From a bacterium UBP1_UBA4783 (GTDB taxonomy: Bacteria > Krumholzibacteriota > Krumholzibacteriia > Krumholzibacteriales > Krumholzibacteriaceae): a stretch of DNA of 55,331 bases. The stretch is from contig DHHB01000040.1 of NCBI GenBank assembly GCA_002403075.1, positions 16,522-71,852 of the forward strand, written 5' to 3'. Below, in pieces: positions 53,163 to 55,331 of the stretch; the stretch's first letter is position 1; the number at the start of each line of letters is the position of its first letter. The notes beneath the pieces were generated by a model, which was given only the letters and a program-made list of their open reading frames with translations, did no database searches and was not told where the DNA came from. A program made the translations under genes and the position numbers.

Positions 53163-54137
53163 ATGAACGACCATTCCCGCCACGATCACAGCTTCGGGCA
53201 GGACGTCGTTCGCGCCGGGGAGCAGCGCACCCTGCTCGTCATCGCGATCACCGCCGCCATGACGATCGTCGAGATCGCGGCGGGGCTCGCGTTCGGTTCG
53301 ATGGCCCTGCTCGCGGACGGCCTCCACATGGCCTCCCACGCCGCCGCCCTCGGCATCTCCGCCGCCGCGTACCGGTTCGTCCGGCGCCGGGCGCGGGATC
53401 CCCGCTACAGCTTCGGCACGGGAAAGATGAACGCGCTCGGCGGGTTCGCGAGCGGCGTCGTGCTCCTTCTCTTCGCGCTCTTCATGGCGGGGGAGAGCGC
53501 GAGGCGCTTTTTCGCGCCGGTCGCGATCGTCTACGATCAGGCGATCCTCGTGGCGTTTCTGGGCCTCGCCGTGAACGGGGCGAGCGTGTTCATCCTCGGG
53601 GGGCATCACGAGGGCGGGAAGACGCGCGGCGGGACGGATTCGGGGCGGGACTCGCGTCCCGCGGCGGCCGGCGAAGACCACAACCTGCGCGCCGCCTACC
53701 TCCACGTGCTCGCGGACGCGGCGACATCGATCCTCGCGATCGCCGCCCTGCTCGCGGGAAAGTACATCGGCCTCGCATGGATGGACCCGCTCATGGGGAT
53801 CGCCGGCGCCGCCCTCATCGCGCGCTGGTCGACGGGACTGCTTCGCGACGCCGGCGGGGTGCTGCTCGACGTACAGGCGCCCGACCACGCTCCCGAAGCG
53901 ATCCGGAGCGCGATCGAACGGGAGCCCGGCACCAAGGTTTCGGATCTGCACGTCTGGTGCATCGGTCCGGGCATCTGCTCCGCCGCCATATCGATCGTCG
54001 CGGACGAACCGAAGTCGCCCGAGCACTACCGGGGTCTTCTGCCGCGGGATCTCGGCATCGTTCACGAGACGATCGAGGTTCACGGGAGCGCGAACGGGGG
54101 GAGTCCGGATGTTTCCGCGGGAGCGGAGGAAGGGTGA
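53163..54137 (+). CDS. Cation diffusion facilitator (DmeF-like) metal exporter
   Basis: An inner-membrane protein of 324 aa with about six transmembrane helices. A His-rich start (HSRHDHSFGQD) and the motifs LLADGLHMASHA and HVLADAATS mark the metal sites in helices 2 and 5. A His/Gly-rich loop (GGHHEGGKTRGG) lies in the middle, and a cytoplasmic ferredoxin-like domain follows (about 235-310). The DGLHM form fits DmeF-type cobalt/nickel/zinc exporters, but the metal is not certain. It is separated from rng by 70 bp of GC-rich repeats that could form a hairpin. Confidence 0.92.
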   Translation: MNDHSRHDHSFGQDVVRAGEQRTLLVIAITAAMTIVEIAAGLAFGSMALLADGLHMASHAAALGISAAAYRFVRRRARDPRYSFGTGKMNALGGFASGVVLLLFALFMAGESARRFFAPVAIVYDQAILVAFLGLAVNGASVFILGGHHEGGKTRGGTDSGRDSRPAAAGEDHNLRAAYLHVLADAATSILAIAALLAGKYIGLAWMDPLMGIAGAALIARWSTGLLRDAGGVLLDVQAPDHAPEAIRSAIEREPGTKVSDLHVWCIGPGICSAAISIVADEPKSPEHYRGLLPRDLGIVHETIEVHGSANGGSPDVSAGAEEG

Positions 54138-54250
54138 CGAGGTTCGGCGCGCAGCGGCGCATTCAATGATCGGCTCTTGCGATATAATGCAGCGGGAAAG
54201 CGCGATTGCGTGTTTTCAATAATAATTTATCGCTAATCAATAAATAATAA

Positions 54251-54279
54251 TTGACAATCGATAGTTTTGGCCATACACT
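54251..54279 (+). promoter_or_regulatory. Strong sigma-70 promoter with AT-rich upstream region
   Basis: TTGACA (54251-54256), a 17-bp spacer, TACACT (54274-54279), preceded by an AT-rich run (about 54213-54250) like an UP element. It drives the exported Ntn-hydrolase gene. A separate TATAAT lies at 54183-54188 without a matching -35. Confidence 0.8.
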
Positions 54280-54307
54280 TCCCTTGACGAACCATTAAGG
54301 GAGGCAG

Positions 54308-55331
54308 ATGGCCATGATTTCACGAAGCGCCGCTCTATGTTCCGCGATCGCACTCTTGCTCGCCTCAACGCTCCTGCCCGCCGGCGCGCTCCCGTGCTCG
54401 ACCTTTCTTATGAGACAGGGCAGAGAGATCGTTTTCGGAAAGAACTACGACTTCATGGTAAGCGAGGGCCGCCTCGTGGTCAACAAGCGCGGCGTCGCCA
54501 AGTTCGCGCTCGCGCTCGGGGCGCAAAAGCCCGCGAAATGGGTCTCGCGATACGGGAGCGTGAGCTTCAACCAGGTGGCGCGCGAGTATCCGAACGGCGG
54601 GATGAACGAGGCGGGGCTCGTCGTCGAGATCATGTGGCTCGAGGGGACGCGTTACCCGGTCCCGGACGATCGGGCCGTGATTTCCGAGCTCCAGTGGATA
54701 CAGTACCAGCTCGACAACTGCGCCACCGTCGCCGACGTGCTCGCGACCGATAGCGTCATCCGAATCGAGCCGACCGGAAAGCCGGTCCATTTCTTCGTCG
54801 CAGACCGCGGCGGGGACGCCGCGACGTTCGAGTTTCTCGACGGCGCCCTCGTCCACCGGCGCGGCGGGTCGCTCCCCGTGCCGGCGCTCACGAATCACAC
54901 GTACGACGAATCCCTCTCCTTCATCTCGCGGCACGAGGGGTTCGGCGGGAGGGAGCGGGCCGCCGGCGGATGGGAGTCGCTCGATCGCTTCGTGACCTGC
55001 GCCCGCATCGTTCGCGACGCGAGAACGGTGCGCGCGAAGAGGCTCGTGCCCTACGCGTTCGACGCTCTCGAGACCGTCTCGCAGGGGGACCGCACGGTAT
55101 GGAGCATCGTGTACGACATGAAGAGACGCGTCGTGCGTTTCAGGACCGTCGGCAGGCCGGATATCCGGATCCTGAGGCTCGAGCGGTGCGATTTCTCGTG
55201 CGATTCGCCCGCCCTCGTGCTCGATCTCGAAACGGAGATCGAGGGGGATGTCGCGGGACGCTTCGTTCCCTTGACGACCGAGCTCAACAGGGACCTCATC
55301 GGCCGCACGTTCAAGCGGTACGAGGAAGAAA
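54308..55331 (+). CDS. Exported choloylglycine / penicillin V acylase-type Ntn-hydrolase (3' cut)
   Basis: The frame runs from 54308 off the window end (341 codons seen). A signal peptide of 29 residues ends ALP before Cys30, with the sequence CSTFLMRQG following. After cleavage Cys30 becomes the N-terminal nucleophile, as in linear amide C-N hydrolases. KNYDF and PNGGMNEAGLVVE fit the conserved Asp/Asn-containing region of the family. Possible substrates include bile salts, penicillin V, acyl-homoserine lactones or N-acyl amino acids. GGGAGG lies four bases before the ATG; an ATG two codons later is possible. The C-terminus is not seen. Confidence 0.88.
   Translation, partial: MAMISRSAALCSAIALLLASTLLPAGALPCSTFLMRQGREIVFGKNYDFMVSEGRLVVNKRGVAKFALALGAQKPAKWVSRYGSVSFNQVAREYPNGGMNEAGLVVEIMWLEGTRYPVPDDRAVISELQWIQYQLDNCATVADVLATDSVIRIEPTGKPVHFFVADRGGDAATFEFLDGALVHRRGGSLPVPALTNHTYDESLSFISRHEGFGGRERAAGGWESLDRFVTCARIVRDARTVRAKRLVPYAFDALETVSQGDRTVWSIVYDMKRRVVRFRTVGRPDIRILRLERCDFSCDSPALVLDLETEIEGDVAGRFVPLTTELNRDLIGRTFKRYEEE

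Overview
The window is GC-rich, densely packed DNA from a Gram-negative bacterium. Outer-membrane biogenesis is implied by apolipoprotein N-acyltransferase (Lnt), several lipoproteins and a MacA/MacB-type exporter. The many sigma-54 activators, TPR and HEAT proteins, a Ser/Thr kinase and a B12-radical SAM / RNase G pair would suit a deep-branching FCB-like candidate phylum (Krumholzibacteriota or Eisenbacteria are possible). That placement is inference. I saw no rRNA, tRNA, CRISPR array or intact insertion sequence.

Bases 1-19,200 form a signalling region. They hold a partial AcuC-like deacetylase and four sigma-54 enhancer-binding proteins (EBPs) with different sensor ends: GAF, TPR, degenerate receiver, and a GAF-like domain. 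They also hold a kinase-NTPase-TPR protein of about 1,220 residues, a small exported protein next to the TPR-EBP, a ZU5-type lipoprotein, an M30-type metalloprotease lipoprotein, a PqqD-like protein and an OPT transporter. Two near-perfect -24/-12 promoters lie here, one upstream of the first EBP and one upstream of the ZU5 lipoprotein. The first has two strong AT-rich dyads 100-200 bp upstream, where enhancer sites belong, and a leader of about 600 nt containing competing hairpins.

Bases 19,270-27,350 carry a MacA/MacB-like exporter operon, Lnt, an AlaX-type editing hydrolase, a Pcm methyltransferase and a second, complete deacetylase-family enzyme. Bases 27,389-31,960 hold a Tat-exported DUF362 protein paired with a NapGH-like iron-sulfur membrane protein, an RsbU-like phosphatase and an ArsC-type reductase.

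Bases 31,960-40,815 hold a LonC-like protease with a degenerate ATPase site, a lipoprotein whose HExxH has become HQMIH, a Nudix hydrolase, a HEAT-cyclophilin fusion, an orphan EcfT that may be leaderless, TruA and a transaldolase-like aldolase.

Bases 40,900-53,100 run HtrA protease, purB, purL, purQ, a double-domain purS, purF, a TIGR03960/TIGR03936-type radical SAM protein and an RNase E/G protein, all on the plus strand with start/stop overlaps at several junctions. A CDF metal exporter and a truncated exported Ntn-hydrolase, with a strong sigma-70 promoter, close the window.
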